Shown here piece after piece: positions 43,124 through 54,199 of a stretch of DNA of 64,000 nucleotides. The DNA comes from Pisaster brevispinus (lineage: Eukaryota > Echinodermata > Asteroidea > Forcipulatida > Asteriidae). The number at the start of each line of letters is the position of its first letter. Within the stretch, counting starts at the first letter, position 1. Where the stretch lies: NCBI GenBank assembly GCA_023634235.1, contig JAMKCF010000014.1, forward strand, positions 7,341,001 to 7,405,000. The letters are read 5' to 3'. The notes beneath the pieces were generated by a model. That model searched no databases and was not told where the DNA came from. It was given only the letters and a program-made list of their open reading frames with translations. The position numbers and the translations under genes were made by a program.

Positions 43124-46100
43124 ATGGGAACTTCAAGCAGCCCATGGAGATGGATGATATTTCTATCAAGATTTGGTGTTAGTTTCATTGGTCTTGGCTT
43201 GTTCAAGTCTTTGAGTGTCTTTATACCTGTATGGGTGGATGAATTTAATATCAGGACTTCATCAGCGGGCCTTGTAAGCGGCCTTCCGTACAACCTTGGT
43301 ACAATAGCAGGTTAGTGTTAAACGTTCATAAAAGAGGAGACGTTGTGTTTTCCCGAAATTCTCAATCAAAAAAGAAGAATTATTGTAAATGAGATCTAAA
43401 TTTTCCAATTAGACAACTCTTCCCGAGTCAGGATTACAATGCGAATATACAAAAGTATGCCGACTTCTCACTATGCCGACTTCTCACTTTGAAAAATATG
43501 TAACTATTTTGTGTGATAAGAAAATAGAATTTTATGTTGCAAACTGCTTACCAGTCCAAAGGACCTCTGGTATAAATGCAAACAAAAGTTGATGACCTGA
43601 CGTTTCGACCCTAGCCAGGTCTTCCTAGAAGGCTCTTCGAGAAAGACTCTTAGGAGAAGTTTGTCAATTAATTGTTAAACGTATTTTTGACATGTTTTTA
43701 CCGTGATTAACAATTAGATGTAAACCATAGAAAGTGTTGTCAAAATCATGTTGTGGTTTACATACCATGAATTTACAATAAACGCTTATAAATTATGGTT
43801 CATAAACCATGGAAATTGAATTCATCATAAAACATGGTTTGTAGATCCTGGTTTATAAATCATGAAAATCAAATCATCATAAATCCTGGCTTATAAACCA
43901 TTGTTTAAAACAATTTTGACAACAATTTATATGGTTTACATCTAATTGTTACAAACCATGGTAAAAACATGTCAAAAATACGCTAAACAATTAACTGACA
44001 AATGGCGCCCCATTCTTTTTTTGTTCGGGGTAAATGCCGCGGACATTTTCCGGACTATGTAAATACAGTGTAGTTATTCAGCTTGAAGGTTACAAAGCGC
44101 CAATCACGGTTTGAAGCGTCTTAAACCTTGCAATTCTTGATAACGTAATTTTATCATCAGAGTCTTTAAAACCTTGCAATTCTTGATTACGTAATATTTC
44201 ATAATCAGCATTATGGGGTGCTATTTCGTCGTGCAGTCTGGGAAATCGTATTACACCCCGGGTTATGAAGCGAAAAAACAGTCACCCAGACTCTCTGTTG
44301 AGTTTTATTATAGGGCAACAAGTCCTTTTGTAAAATTATTTATTGGGGTTCGCCTGTTGTTTTCGTTGATATTTTTATTTGGTTTCTCATTAAGATCCCC
44401 GTAGGTTTTGTACACGAATTTTGTTGTCAGATAATTTTTAACTTGGCAATGTCCGATTGTTACAAATTACATACCGAATTGTACCTTGTAACTTCCTGGG
44501 AAAATATACGACACCATTGCGTCAGTTACCTGTTCAATGACAACCTGCCATTCGATTCCTTTTGTACACGTTAAAAAGCCTATGATCTGGCACGGAATTC
44601 ACGTAACTTCCTACAAGTTGACAGGTAAATGAAAACCCAAACATGGAAATCAGTCTACATGTATTCCTAAGTGAGTTGTTTTATCAAGTGTTTTTCGCCT
44701 TTCGTTGACGATATTTAAGTTTTTATCTGGTCGTCTCTCGGTCACATTTCGACTTGAGCTTCCCAACATCCCGAAGAAAGTCTCCATCCACTTCAACAGC
44801 CTTAATCACAGCGTCAAAGAGGTTGAACTCATTGTGATTGAGGCTTGCAATGGTGATGACACACACCGCAAACTCAGAGAACCACACTGGGTTCACCAAC
44901 TCAAGACAGTCCAACCCTTTGGACTCGACGTAAACACTGGTGTTAAATAAATTCCCATCACCCTCCTTTCACCAATGCCTGCTTTTTTCTTTGATAAAAA
45001 TAATAAATACAATACTGTAAATAACATGTTCTCTCCACTGGTCTGGTTTTACGCTTCTTTCTCTTGCTTACTTCTTTGATGTAAAATAAATACAGTTATT
45101 GTCATTTACATGTTCTCTCCACTTTTCCATTTTTGTGCTTCTTTCTCTCAAGAAGTTTTAAAAATCAACCTGTCAATAACCTATCCCCTTTGCAGAGGAT
45201 TTTATAACCCGCTCCCTCTGCAGGTTCCTCTTGGCCTCCTCTAATCCTACCCTTTCTCATGCTTCCCGCATTGTAATGCCTACAATGCAGTACCACCTTT
45301 ATGGTCCAGTGATCCAGCCTTTCACACTGACCATCCTTTGTCCTCACTACTTTACTTTTGTAAATTTACTACTCTGATTTCCACGCTTTTTTTCTGGATA
45401 CTCTCCCTTAATCCTTTGCTCCTCTTTTTGCTATAAATTGATATGTTTGTGTTTGTTCTTGTTTATGCCTCTGACGAAGGTCCGTTTTGGATCGAAAGCT
45501 AAGGCCATCCCCCCTACTAATTTTATATGTATAGATTTCTTTACTTTTTTTTTTACAGATCTCTAAATAACCCGTTCTTTTTTCCACAGGTTTCCTAACT
45601 ATCTCTCTTTACAGGTTTCTAAAAAACCCGTTTTTTCATAGGTTTCTTAACCTTTTCTTTTTACAGGTTTCTAAATAACCCGTTCTTTTTTTTCACAGGT
45701 TTCATAACTTTTTCTCTTTTCAGGTTTGAAATAACCGTTTTTCCACAGGATTCCTAACTATCCCTCTTGACAGGTTTCTAAATAACCCGTTTTCCCACAG
45801 GTTTCATAACTTTTTCTCTTTTCCGGTCTTGAAATAACCCCTTTTTCCCACAGGTTTCTTTACTTTTTCTTTTTACAGATCTCTCCTACTAATTATGTAT
45901 ACATATAATTAGTAGGGGAGATATGTATATAAACATACATACAATATAATAGAGATCAATGGCCTGAACCACAGACATAATACCTAGGTAAATATGTATT
46001 ATATGTCTGTGGGCTGAACCTACAAGAAAGACCGACAGTAAAGCTGAATACCGCCCTCCAGCAACAGTTTTTTCCATGAGAAAAATAGTTTTTGAGACGC

Positions 46101-49100
46101 GTTTAAGTGTACAGTTTTTGCGGCATTTTAGCTCATTACATCCTAACACATGACCAAAGTTTACTTGAAAACAAAAAATGTCGGAGGTTGACAACCAATG
46201 TGTCATAACGAATATATTAGCCAAAGTAATTTTTTAAAATTTAATCATAACCCTACGTTTTGTCGTCTGATAAACTAAATCACAGCACAAGTTGTGCTTA
46301 TAACTTCACTTTACGCCACCATGACGTCATCGGTAATAAGTTATACTAAATCAGATATTTTATTAAAAGTTGCATATAATTAAACCATATGACCTGAACT
46401 CATAATATTACCACTGTTATGCAGATCAAAGTTTGATGTTCATTATTTTTACAAACGTGACCAAATTTCTCTCCTTTCTTACGCTCCAAACTCGAAGTTG
46501 AAATGAAGAAAACAAAAAAATGCCGTCAGAGGTCTAAGGCGCGGTTCGGAATTTCGATATGGTTTTCTCTGAGTCATAAGTTTGGTCCACTCTTACAGAA
46601 TTATATAGATTTGATGACGTCATCGTGTAAAAAAATCGCCCGCAGCGTCTGGTTTTTAAAAAGGCAATATGTTAAATTTTCTACTTTTTCAAATCACATT
46701 TGGGATTAATTGTGAAGCTGAAAGTCACAACTATTTCAAACCATTTAAATTAACCACGATGTTATCATGGATTTACATTGAATAATATATATGCAAAATG
46801 TCCAAAAATAATTAGCTGGCTTTCTGTGTGTCATTTTGAAGTAAGTGGTGACCAATGTTACATGTTTCTTATATCCATGATCCTCATTGACCCTTCCTTG
46901 CAATTTAAACAGAATGATAAAATACAAAATATTGTACAGATCTCTCTAAGCGTTTATGAACAAGCTTGAGAAATAGTTTGTATGTCACATGTAATTTCAG
47001 TATTAAATCATGGTATCTTATATTTTTGCTCAACTAACTGAAACCCCCCCCCCTGTGTTCGTTTTTACGAATACTTGAATTTTAGCTTGTATTATGGGTA
47101 AGAGAGAGAAAGTTTAACAGCAGTTTACTTCACTTTTTGGGGGGACTAATTATTACACCTGTTTCGATATTGTTTGCTGGCACTAATTGGCTTTCATATA
47201 TTAACACGCAATGCTTGAATCTCTCCATTCAAGGAATGTAATAATGTATAAAATTACGCCTTTGTGATAGGTATCCTTTCTGCCGTTATACTGAAAGTCT
47301 GGGATGGGCGAAAGCTGATGATGGTTGGTGGGTTTTTAGCTACGGTTGGTTTCATCGGAGCAGCTTCGTCGCAGACAGTATTACAACTTGGACTATGGCT
47401 CGCATTAACAAGTAAGTACATGGCAGGGGATCGGGAGGACACATGTCCCATACATGAGGCTCGTATGCATTTTATTTTTCTTGGCAAACCAGGACCACTT
47501 CCTGCACTTCTACTAGTACTACCACCGATGGCCTTAAAAGCAAGCGTAATGATGTAAAAATTTCATGGTGCTCGATATGGTGCATGGTGTACCCCTTATT
47601 GTATATTCATTGTGAGCTTGAATTCTCAGGGAGTGTACTTCTGTACAAGAGGAAGTTCATATTTTAAAGCATGGGAACCTTGCCGGGATACCCTTTGCCT
47701 TATTATCGCGGCATGGTATAGAAGCTTTGAAATTTGCTTTTTTCAAGTAAGAGATCATTGAATCAAATTTCGGATTTGGTTACAAAACCCATATCTCTCT
47801 GAGGTAGCGATACATGTCTCTGACGCGGTGTGCTTTGTATTTAAACGTCTTTCTCTCTTAAAGGTTTGGGACAGTCCCCAATGTTCGTAGTTGTAGCTGT
47901 GACACTGCTACAGTACTTCCCGGATGATTTTGCCGCAGTTAACGGCATCACCTTAGCTGGAGGCGCTGTTGGAATGATGATTCTCCCTCCAGTGGTGGAA
48001 CAACTTTTACTGATCTACGGTTGGAGAGGTGCAATGACTATCATCGGTGCCATATCAGCTCATACCTGTGCATTCGGTGCACTCATCAGGCCACTATCCC
48101 AGGAGTACAAATATAAACCAATACAAGATTCAGGATCAAATTCCCCAACAGATAAACGCTTGGAAGACAGGAGTATTCGTAAGATGTGGAATGCTTTCAA
48201 AGAGAAGATGGATTTTAAGTTATTCGTTGATGAGCCACGTTTAATCATTGTTGAGTTGGTCGTAATGTTTAGCGGGTTAGTCTACAGTGGCTGGCATATA
48301 TACCTCATTCCCCAAGGTATTTCTCTGGGTTTCGGAGAAACATTAGCTTCACTTCTGGCCACTTTTACTGGTATTGGGACCATTATTGGACGGCTTTCGC
48401 ACGGTACCTTTGTAGACAGTGGAGTGGTCCAGGCGACAGATCTTTATGCACACACAGAGAAAAAATTACACAGCTTGTGTAAAATTTTACCTAATTGAGT
48501 AGTTGCAGGTGAACCTCATAACTGTTATGTAAAACTTTACCCAACAGGGGTTGGGTAAGGTTTTAGTTAATAGTTGTGTGAAACTTTACCTCGATATTGG
48601 GTAAATTCATTTACTGAATTGTTAGGTAAACCTCAGTTATGTAAAGCATTACCCAATTATGAAGTATGGCTTTACCTCGTTACAATGTAAAAAATAAGAT
48701 CTTAGTAAATAGTTGTGTAAAACTTTATTTCGGTATTAGATAAATGTATTTGTTGTATATAATACATTGCTAAAAATAATTTGGGAAAATTCAGTGGGTA
48801 AGCAGGTAAGTTAGTTCTTGCGACATACACACAGAAAAAAAATACTCGTAGCAATAGTGTAAAAAATGGGGGGGGGGGTCAGCCCGGCAGACAAGGTAAA
48901 AAATCTCTTCTGGAAAGAGGTGCTGGCTCTGAAAAGAGCCGGTTGGTTTAATCAGACCTTTTTCGACGGTTTAATTTGCCCCAGTGCTTAAGCGTTCTTC
49001 TAAGTCTTTGCAGCTAGTACGCCATGGTTTTCCTGGATGAGTCCTTTCCCTCTTCGACAGACTGTTGTTCCACGACGACCATAAAGCCAAAGTCCCCCTT

Positions 49101-50137
49101 GCAACTTTGAACTAGCGAACTCCAAGCATCAAAACCCTGCAGCATCAGTGTTCTGTCCACCCCCGTCCATCTTGGATTGTAATGTGTGCCTGCGACTTGC
49201 TTACTCTATGCTTATACATGCACGAGTGTATTACATTTGCATTATGGGAAAATGTTTTCACGTGGACCAGTTTACTTTAATTTCGGTTACTTTTTACCAC
49301 TTCCTTGTAAAACTTACAAATTACATGTAAAGTTTACTCTTAACTTTGGTAACTTTACAAAACATAAAGTAAACAGTAAGTTTATCCTTTGATTATGTTT
49401 TTATTTTTTTACAAAACAACTTAGTATATTTTTTTCGTGGCTTTTTACTTCAATTAAGTAATTTCTAACACAACATTGTTTACATAACTTTTTTTAACCT
49501 TTTGTTCTGAGTGTGCAGGGGTTTCCTTCTTTATGGCCGTAACTTTATTTCTCGACTTGCCAGCCTCGTTGGCGTATGCACCACTCGCCATTGTAGCTAC
49601 TGCTGTAGGGTTTGGACTAGGCGTTATATTCCCATTGTGTTTTGTTATATCAGCTGATGTCCCGGATGGAAGGAAGGTCACAGGTTTTGCTTTCATGTAT
49701 CTGTGCCAAGGCATCGGGTTACTATCGGGTTCTTATCTGTTTGGTGAGTATTTTCTTTATCTATAAGTTTGTATTCTGTAGACATGGCACAAAGTATTTT
49801 GTATTGTAATCCACAAATGGCTGCTTGGCTGCTTGAGTGAGACGTCATTACAATGGTCCTTTAAAAAGGGAAAATATTCCATGCTTGACTTTGATTCACT
49901 AAGGTTATTTCTGCATGGGGATCTTCGAACGTGCCTTTAGTTTGCAAAAGATGGTCCTGTTTTCCCCCAATCTCATACCTGGAACTAAGGGTTGTGTTGT
50001 CTGATCTGCTTTACCCTGTAGGTTGGATCCGTGATATGACTGGCAATTACATCACAGTCTTCAATACACTTGGAGGTACATCTATCATCATGGGAGCTTT
50101 AGCGCTGTTACTGAGATTTATACCGACTCGGCGTTAG
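43124..50137 (+). CDS. Monocarboxylate-transporter-like MFS protein (SLC16 family), five exons
   Basis: Exons: 43124-43310, 47271-47411, 47864-48478, 49519-49743 and 50022-50137 (TAG). Every intron is phase 1 with GT-AG ends; total 427 codons, in the SLC16 size range. The protein shows the MCT pattern: a first membrane segment with SRFGVSFIGLGLFKSLSVF, DGRKLMMVGGFLATVGFIGAA, then a pair of segments with YFPDDFAAVNGITLAGGAVG, IYGWRGAMTIIGAI, a polar central loop (about 48085-48215), and a second half with GRLSHGTFVD, FGLGVIFPLCF, FMYLCQGIGLLSGSYLFGW. It likely moves a monocarboxylate or similar organic anion across the plasma membrane with protons or sodium; the substrate cannot be read from sequence. 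The start is the first ATG in AAG context. The exon 3 end (GTAAAA at 48479) is the least certain junction because repeats begin there; an alternative phase-1 donor lies near 48418. Confidence 0.88.
43316..43360 (+). repeat. 45-bp direct repeat in SLC16-like intron 1
   Basis: Exact copy of 42999-43043, beginning 5 bp after the exon 1 donor. Confidence 0.9.
43580..43640 (-). other. Retroelement-end motif in intron 1
   Basis: On the minus strand GAAGACC, a loop and GGGTCGAAACGTCAGG form a short stem followed by GAAAC. This motif is typical of the ends of Penelope-like and some other retroelements. No reading frame accompanies it. Confidence 0.35.
43662..44000. mobile_element. 339-bp TIR element in intron 1
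   Basis: TGTCAATTAATTGTTAAACG at the left and, inverted, TGTCAGTTAATTGTTTAGCG at the right. Complementarity continues for about 75 bp (TATTTTTGACATGTTTTTACC, TTAGATGTAAACCAT). The interior is made of further ACCATGG/AAACCATG palindromes. Non-coding. Confidence 0.85.
44120..44200 (+). repeat. 46-bp direct duplication
   Basis: CTT(A)AAACCTTGCAATTCTTGA followed by T(A/T)ACGTAAT occurs twice in a row within intron 1. Confidence 0.7.
44705..45540 (+). mobile_element. Penelope-like retroelement 3' end (GIY-YIG C-terminus and 3' region)
   Basis: The frame ending at 44950 reads HFNSLNHSVKEVELIVIEAC, then REPHWVHQLKTVQPFGLDV and a stop. This is the ending I know from Penelope-like elements, where a GIY-YIG endonuclease follows the RT. 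No RT is present to the left, so the copy is 5'-truncated. The 3' region carries two diverged about 90-bp units with ACATGTTCTCTCCACT (about 45025 and 45110) and a CTGACGA...GAAA motif at 45471. It lies in intron 1 of the SLC16-like gene, same strand. Confidence 0.65.
45471..45497 (+). ncRNA. Hammerhead-ribozyme-like core
   Basis: CTGACGA, a 5-bp hairpin (GGTCC / GGATC with loop GTTTT), then GAAA: the two conserved boxes around stem II of a hammerhead. Penelope-like elements are known to carry such ribozymes. Stems I and III and a cleavable UH were not convincingly found, so activity is doubtful. Confidence 0.35.
45545..45885 (+). repeat. About 60-bp satellite of acceptor-like units in intron 1
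   Basis: About six units alternate CACAGGTTTC(C/A)TAACT, TTTCTCTTTACAGGTTTCTA and AATAACCCGTT. Each unit repeats a pyrimidine tract followed by CAG, resembling a 3' splice site. Confidence 0.8.
45882..45925. repeat. Short AT-rich hairpin
   Basis: CTCCTACTAATTATGTATAC and its near-complement GTATACATATAATTAGTAGG followed by GGAG; an imperfect palindrome just after the satellite. Confidence 0.6.
45930..47270. other. Remainder of SLC16-like intron 1
   Basis: Nothing coding or structured could be supported. A TATAATAGAGATCAATG motif (about 45946) recalls the palindromic insertion near 29705. Confidence 0.3.
48479..48840 (+). repeat. Diverged TGTAAAACTTTACC repeats at the start of intron 3
   Basis: AGTTAATAGTTGTGTGAAACTTTACCTCG.TATT (about 48564) recurs diverged about 140 bp later (about 48704), with further TGTAAAACTTTACC words. 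They begin right at the proposed exon 3 donor. Confidence 0.6.
48925..48940 (-). terminator. Histone mRNA 3' stem-loop
   Basis: On the minus strand GGCTCTTTTCAGAGCC is a perfect animal replication-dependent histone 3' stem-loop (6-bp stem, 4-base loop). It is preceded by CCAACC and followed about 15 bases later by a purine-rich CCAGAAGAGA resembling the histone downstream element that pairs with U7 snRNA. It lies antisense within intron 3 of the SLC16-like gene. Confidence 0.85.
48945..49130 (-). pseudogene. Probable histone remnant upstream of the stem-loop
   Basis: Upstream of the stem-loop the minus strand reads ATGGTCGTCGT (about 49083) and AAGAGGGAAAGGACTC (about 49051). These resemble the H4 codons for MDVV and KRQGRTL. 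Frame and spacing are disturbed, no full histone fold is recoverable, and H3 cannot be excluded. The call leans on the adjacent stem-loop. Confidence 0.35.
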
Positions 50138-50919
50138 TTTAGTTTCAATGGACATTCTTTTTCAATATTGACTCTATAGCATTTGGGCTTTCATTTGTTT
50201 TCTGTTTCCTGTTTTTCGTTATTCCCAAATGAGCAACATAAACTCATAGTCTCGCAAGAACTAGTTTTGCAAAACCTTTCGTTAATGTAAACCACAATGT
50301 AATCAAAAACTTACAATTAATAAATATCCACAACCTTGGAAGAAGATTGGAAGAAGGCCATTGGCGAAAAACTCAATGGTCATAGAAATGGTGCAGTTTT
50401 TATGAGACAGTACACGCTGCGGGCTGCATTTACCGGGTTGAGGGTATTACACGACAAGGTTTCCATTTTTATCAGAGCCATCATCGACGATCTAGAGGAA
50501 TGGTCAACGGAACAGGAGAAATATCTCTTGTTCTCAATTCATGGCCTATTCAAAAATATGTACCTTCTTTGTACATTAAACCTGGATCTCAAACATTGTA
50601 AATTGTAAATTCGCTGTTGCAAGTGGACACGAGGTTTTTCCCGGCCATATTCAACAAAAATCCATTCATTTTAACTTCGGGCGCATTCAGTTTCGTTTGA
50701 ATACGAATGCTCCGTTGTATCAGCATTCAACAGTCAAAAGGAGTAATTCACTATCACCAGTTTAGCATTCACTGGTCCAATAAGATCATTTAATTTCATT
50801 TATAGGCCGCAAGACTCATTCAGCAAGAGCTGGTCAACCATTCAATTTCATTAATGAGCAAACATTTTCCTAATGTTTACACTATTTTAGCGTTTTCTCC
50901 AAGTCTAGGCCTAAGCGAT
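50138..50919. other. No recognised gene downstream of the SLC16-like gene
   Basis: A + strand frame at about 50345-50608 (EEDWKKAIGEKLNGHRNGAV) is open but unrecognised and begins without a clear ATG. The rest is AT-rich. Confidence 0.3.
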
Positions 50920-52290
50920 TTTGAATGAAAAGTTGGCTGCCCGTGGTCGGTACAGAGCAGTGAATAATGTAGATAGGGAGAGACAGATTGAAGCATTCGA
51001 GAGAAACCAGGCTGACTACCTACAATGAGCAGACACTCTTGGCATCAAAAGATCTACTGCAAGGTCAATAGTGGCAACATATTTGCGTACCGATCGTCAC
51101 GAAAAGTTGCCGACTGGGGGAGCACACAACACCAAGGTAGATCAGGAAATGTGAGATGAGCTTGATCGATTACTGGATGACAACCCTCTTTTAACACTGA
51201 AATAGATGAAAAATGAGCTCCAACATTCGCTACCAGACAAACCAAATGTGTCTCCAAGTACAATTGGCAGAACCCTGGACGGCATGCTCATGACCCTTAA
51301 ACTTTCAGAGGACGTGCCTGATGCCCACAACTCGCCAAGGGTACTCGATGTGCGAGTAGAGTACGCGCAGTGGTTCATGCAGTATGGAGTTGTCGGCCAC
51401 TGCGTATTGACTGGCTACAACTTATATGGACAAAGCGCTCTTTTGGTAGAGCACCTCGCGGTATCCCGGCGAGGCGCATTGTAAGCGCTCAACGTGGACG
51501 CAACTGTAACGTGACATTTGCTGTTTCCGGGGAGATTGGCCTTGTAAACCATCGGATAGCGTTTGAGACCATAACAAGAGAAAGAAGAGTTTCTGGCCGA
51601 AACTGCCCGTGAGTGTGAAAACATGTTCTCAGCAGATGGACCAGTCTTTCTTGTGTACGATAATGCCAGACCCCAGGTGCGTACCCAGCTCCCAGCAGGA
51701 ATTAACCAGCAGATCCAGTTGAAACGACTACATCACCATTCCTGAACATGACTGAAATGGCCCATTCGACAGTCAAAACTGGCGAGAAGAGAATTCAATT
51801 TAACAATTTTTTTTTTCAGTTTAAATAAATGTTCTTTCTCGAAAGAGTTATTCAATTTGAGCTTGTTTTGTGTACATTCAATGTTTCTTCTCATGTATTA
51901 TATACACCCTCACTCAAAAGGATCAAGTACATCCCTTTTCCCTGGTTCTCCCCAAAAGGCAACATGTTTATCTCGGGTTCTCTCACAGACAATCCGTTGT
52001 CTGTGCGTGCAGTACTTCCTGTGCTCTACGGTGGAATAAAGTAGTGTTCTTAGGTTGACAGTTCTCACGAAACAAATTGATATGTCTGGCTCTCCCAGAA
52101 TGGCAGCAACGAGAAGGTGACCGGGAAGCAGCACTTGGATCAGGAATGAAACTACAACAGTGGAAGGGGTTAATCTGCTGCTAGAAGTGGCTCAACAAAA
52201 TATCGGTCAAATAACTCATGAAAAATGCGTCAGATTGTATAATCATAGCCAAACTTGAATGTCTGGTACGTCAGATCATTGAAGGTTAAA
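50920..52290 (+). pseudogene. Tc1/mariner-type (IS630-like) transposase, decayed
   Basis: Fragments in several frames: GRYRAVNN and RQIEAFERNQADYL (about 50950-51020), LGIKRSTARSIVATYLR (helix-turn-helix region, about 51035), PNVSPSTIGRTLDGM (about 51245), then the DDE domain: an ID before a split GYNL (about 51405), TKRSFGRAPRG and RRIVSAQRGRNCNVTFAVSG (about 51430-51530), FLVYDNARP with the second Asp (about 51650), FLNMTEMAHS with the Glu (about 51740), and LPEWQQREGDREAAL (about 52090). Stops and frameshifts are many. About 290 bp of unrelated sequence (about 51790-52080) separates the Glu block from the C-terminal block, a probable later insertion. Terminal inverted repeats were not identified. 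Confidence 0.75.
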
Positions 52291-53159
52291 TAAACCAACC
52301 TCAGATATAAATACACGAATAGAAGAAATGTATAACAAACAAAGAAAAGGACCTGTGAAAAAATCCACAGAAAGATTATATTATTTTTTAATTTTATAGC
52401 GACCACTTATAACTTTAAGTTTTTTGTTTCCTTTAAAACATTAGCAGAAACAAAGACAACAACATAAGTACCAGGAAAAAAAATCTCAATGCTATAGCAG
52501 AAGATATAGTTTTCATTTCAAAGTAATCGGGTACAGGCCTTAACTTTAAGGGTAACAAAGCAAAAGGAACCACTATTTCAATTAAGAAAAAACACATGAT
52601 GTTAATGAAATGTAAAAAAACACGGAAACACCTCTTACAAAGGACATCTTATGTGCCAGTAAAGGAGCTATAATCTCCAGCTTACTCGTAAAGCCATAAC
52701 TCTTGTTTAATTTGAATGCACATAAGTTGAAATTCATTGCCCATAAGTGAAAAAGAAAACGGAAACTAGCAACAAAATCATGTTTGCTTCAGTGAGTCTT
52801 AATTTGAATGAATCAATTGTAAATAGGTAGCAGTAATTCAACTTAAGAATGGTCAAAGTGTAGTCTTGCACGAAAACGAAATTGAATGCATTAATGGCTA
52901 AAAAGAAACCCTAGTTTGAGAGGATTAGGGTAAAATGCGTGAATTTGAATGCGTGTTAATGAAATTGACTGAATTTCTACTGAAATTGGCTGGGAAAACC
53001 TATAGCATAGTAAAATGTTGCATCGGGGATATAGCAGATGCACTAAAGACCTGCCCTTCCTATGCAAAGCACACCGCTGAGCGCTCAGTGATTTGACTGG
53101 TTGAGATGTAATAAATTCGGTTCTGTCTTTGGCGGATTCTGTATAGACTCAACTTACAT
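52291..53159. other. No gene seen
   Basis: AT-rich sequence without a supportable gene or array. Confidence 0.3.
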
Positions 53160-53560
53160 CAAGCTTGTACACAATTATTTAGACACTCATTTTTGGTCCT
53201 CTGCACGGAAATCTTTAGTAAAAGGCGAAAGATTTGTTCAATTTGCAGAAAAGCCTGAGAATATTCCATAATAAGTTAGGGTAAGTTGAGAAACTGGTCA
53301 AGATAATAAAACATGGCAGCTATGGTTGATTTACTTTTAAACGTATGCGGAACGATTTTAAGATCGCCGCTTGTCGGGTATAGACATGCCAGCTTCCAGG
53401 GCGCTGTCTGAATGGCGTTCTTAAAGCCCATTGTCCATTCACAATCTCACTGTGTCTAAACCAACGCCTTAGTAGTTAGACAAACCCATTGCACAACCAA
53501 GCTCCTAACATAGAGGCATGTATGTGACTTTTGCCACCTTTTACCAGAAGCACGCCCCCC
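53160..53560 (-). repeat. Dispersed repeat, inverted copy (family of 23800-24340)
   Basis: On the minus strand it shows the same order of blocks: AGAGGCATG (about 53510), TAGTAGTTAGACAA-related sequence, CATGTCTATACCCGACAAGC (about 53375), CTTTCGCCTTTTACTAAAGA (about 53218) and CCGTGCAGAGGACC. Confidence 0.7.
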
Positions 53561-53745
53561 CCCCCCGAAAAAAGGCAAAACACAAAACAAAAACGCCAGA
53601 TCAGCCCTTGAATCATGAGTGCTTCTGTCAGTCTTCGCTGCAATCAAACCACATTTAACTACACCAAGGAACTCTGGCAGTTTGACTTGCCCGGAAACAT
53701 TTTCATTGGGTTTAATCAAACGTTTGTTATACTAATAATATAAAA

Positions 53746-54092
53746 TTTCGAAGAAATTATGATTCTTTAAATGAGTATAATTACTTCTGCCTCGACAATA
53801 ACTTTTAGGACATTTCATAAAAACCCCTATCAATCGTGCTTAAAAAATCTCAACCTCGTGCCAAATGACCCATCCTCCCTGTCAGTCCACTTAAAGCATG
53901 CGCACCAGTGCTTCCTTTAAGCATCTGAAACACACCAAAACAAAGTGGAATCAATCAAGAGGTGCCGGGATGGTGGGTGGGTGCGAGGAAGAATTAAGTA
54001 TACTCATTTCAAGAATCATAATTTCTTTGAAATTTTATATTTTTTCTCATTCGTATATACTTACCTCTGCCTCGACAATAACGTTTAGGACA
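53746..54092. repeat. Mixed direct and inverted repeats at the end of the DIRS element
   Basis: CTGCCTCGACAATAAC(T/G)TTTAGGACA occurs directly at about 53790-53815 and 54067-54092. The adjoining AAAATTTC(G)AAGAAATTATGATT (53742-53766) recurs inverted at about 54020-54045. Such combined direct/inverted repeats beyond the recombinase ORF are characteristic of DIRS-order termini. Confidence 0.6.
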
Positions 54093-54199
54093 GAATCAAG
54101 AGCAGTAAATACAGTAGGTGAGAGAAAGCAACTCAAAATTGATTGCCCCCAAATGAAAAGGTAACCCATGCAATAAAACAATGAGAAACCCATACCAAC

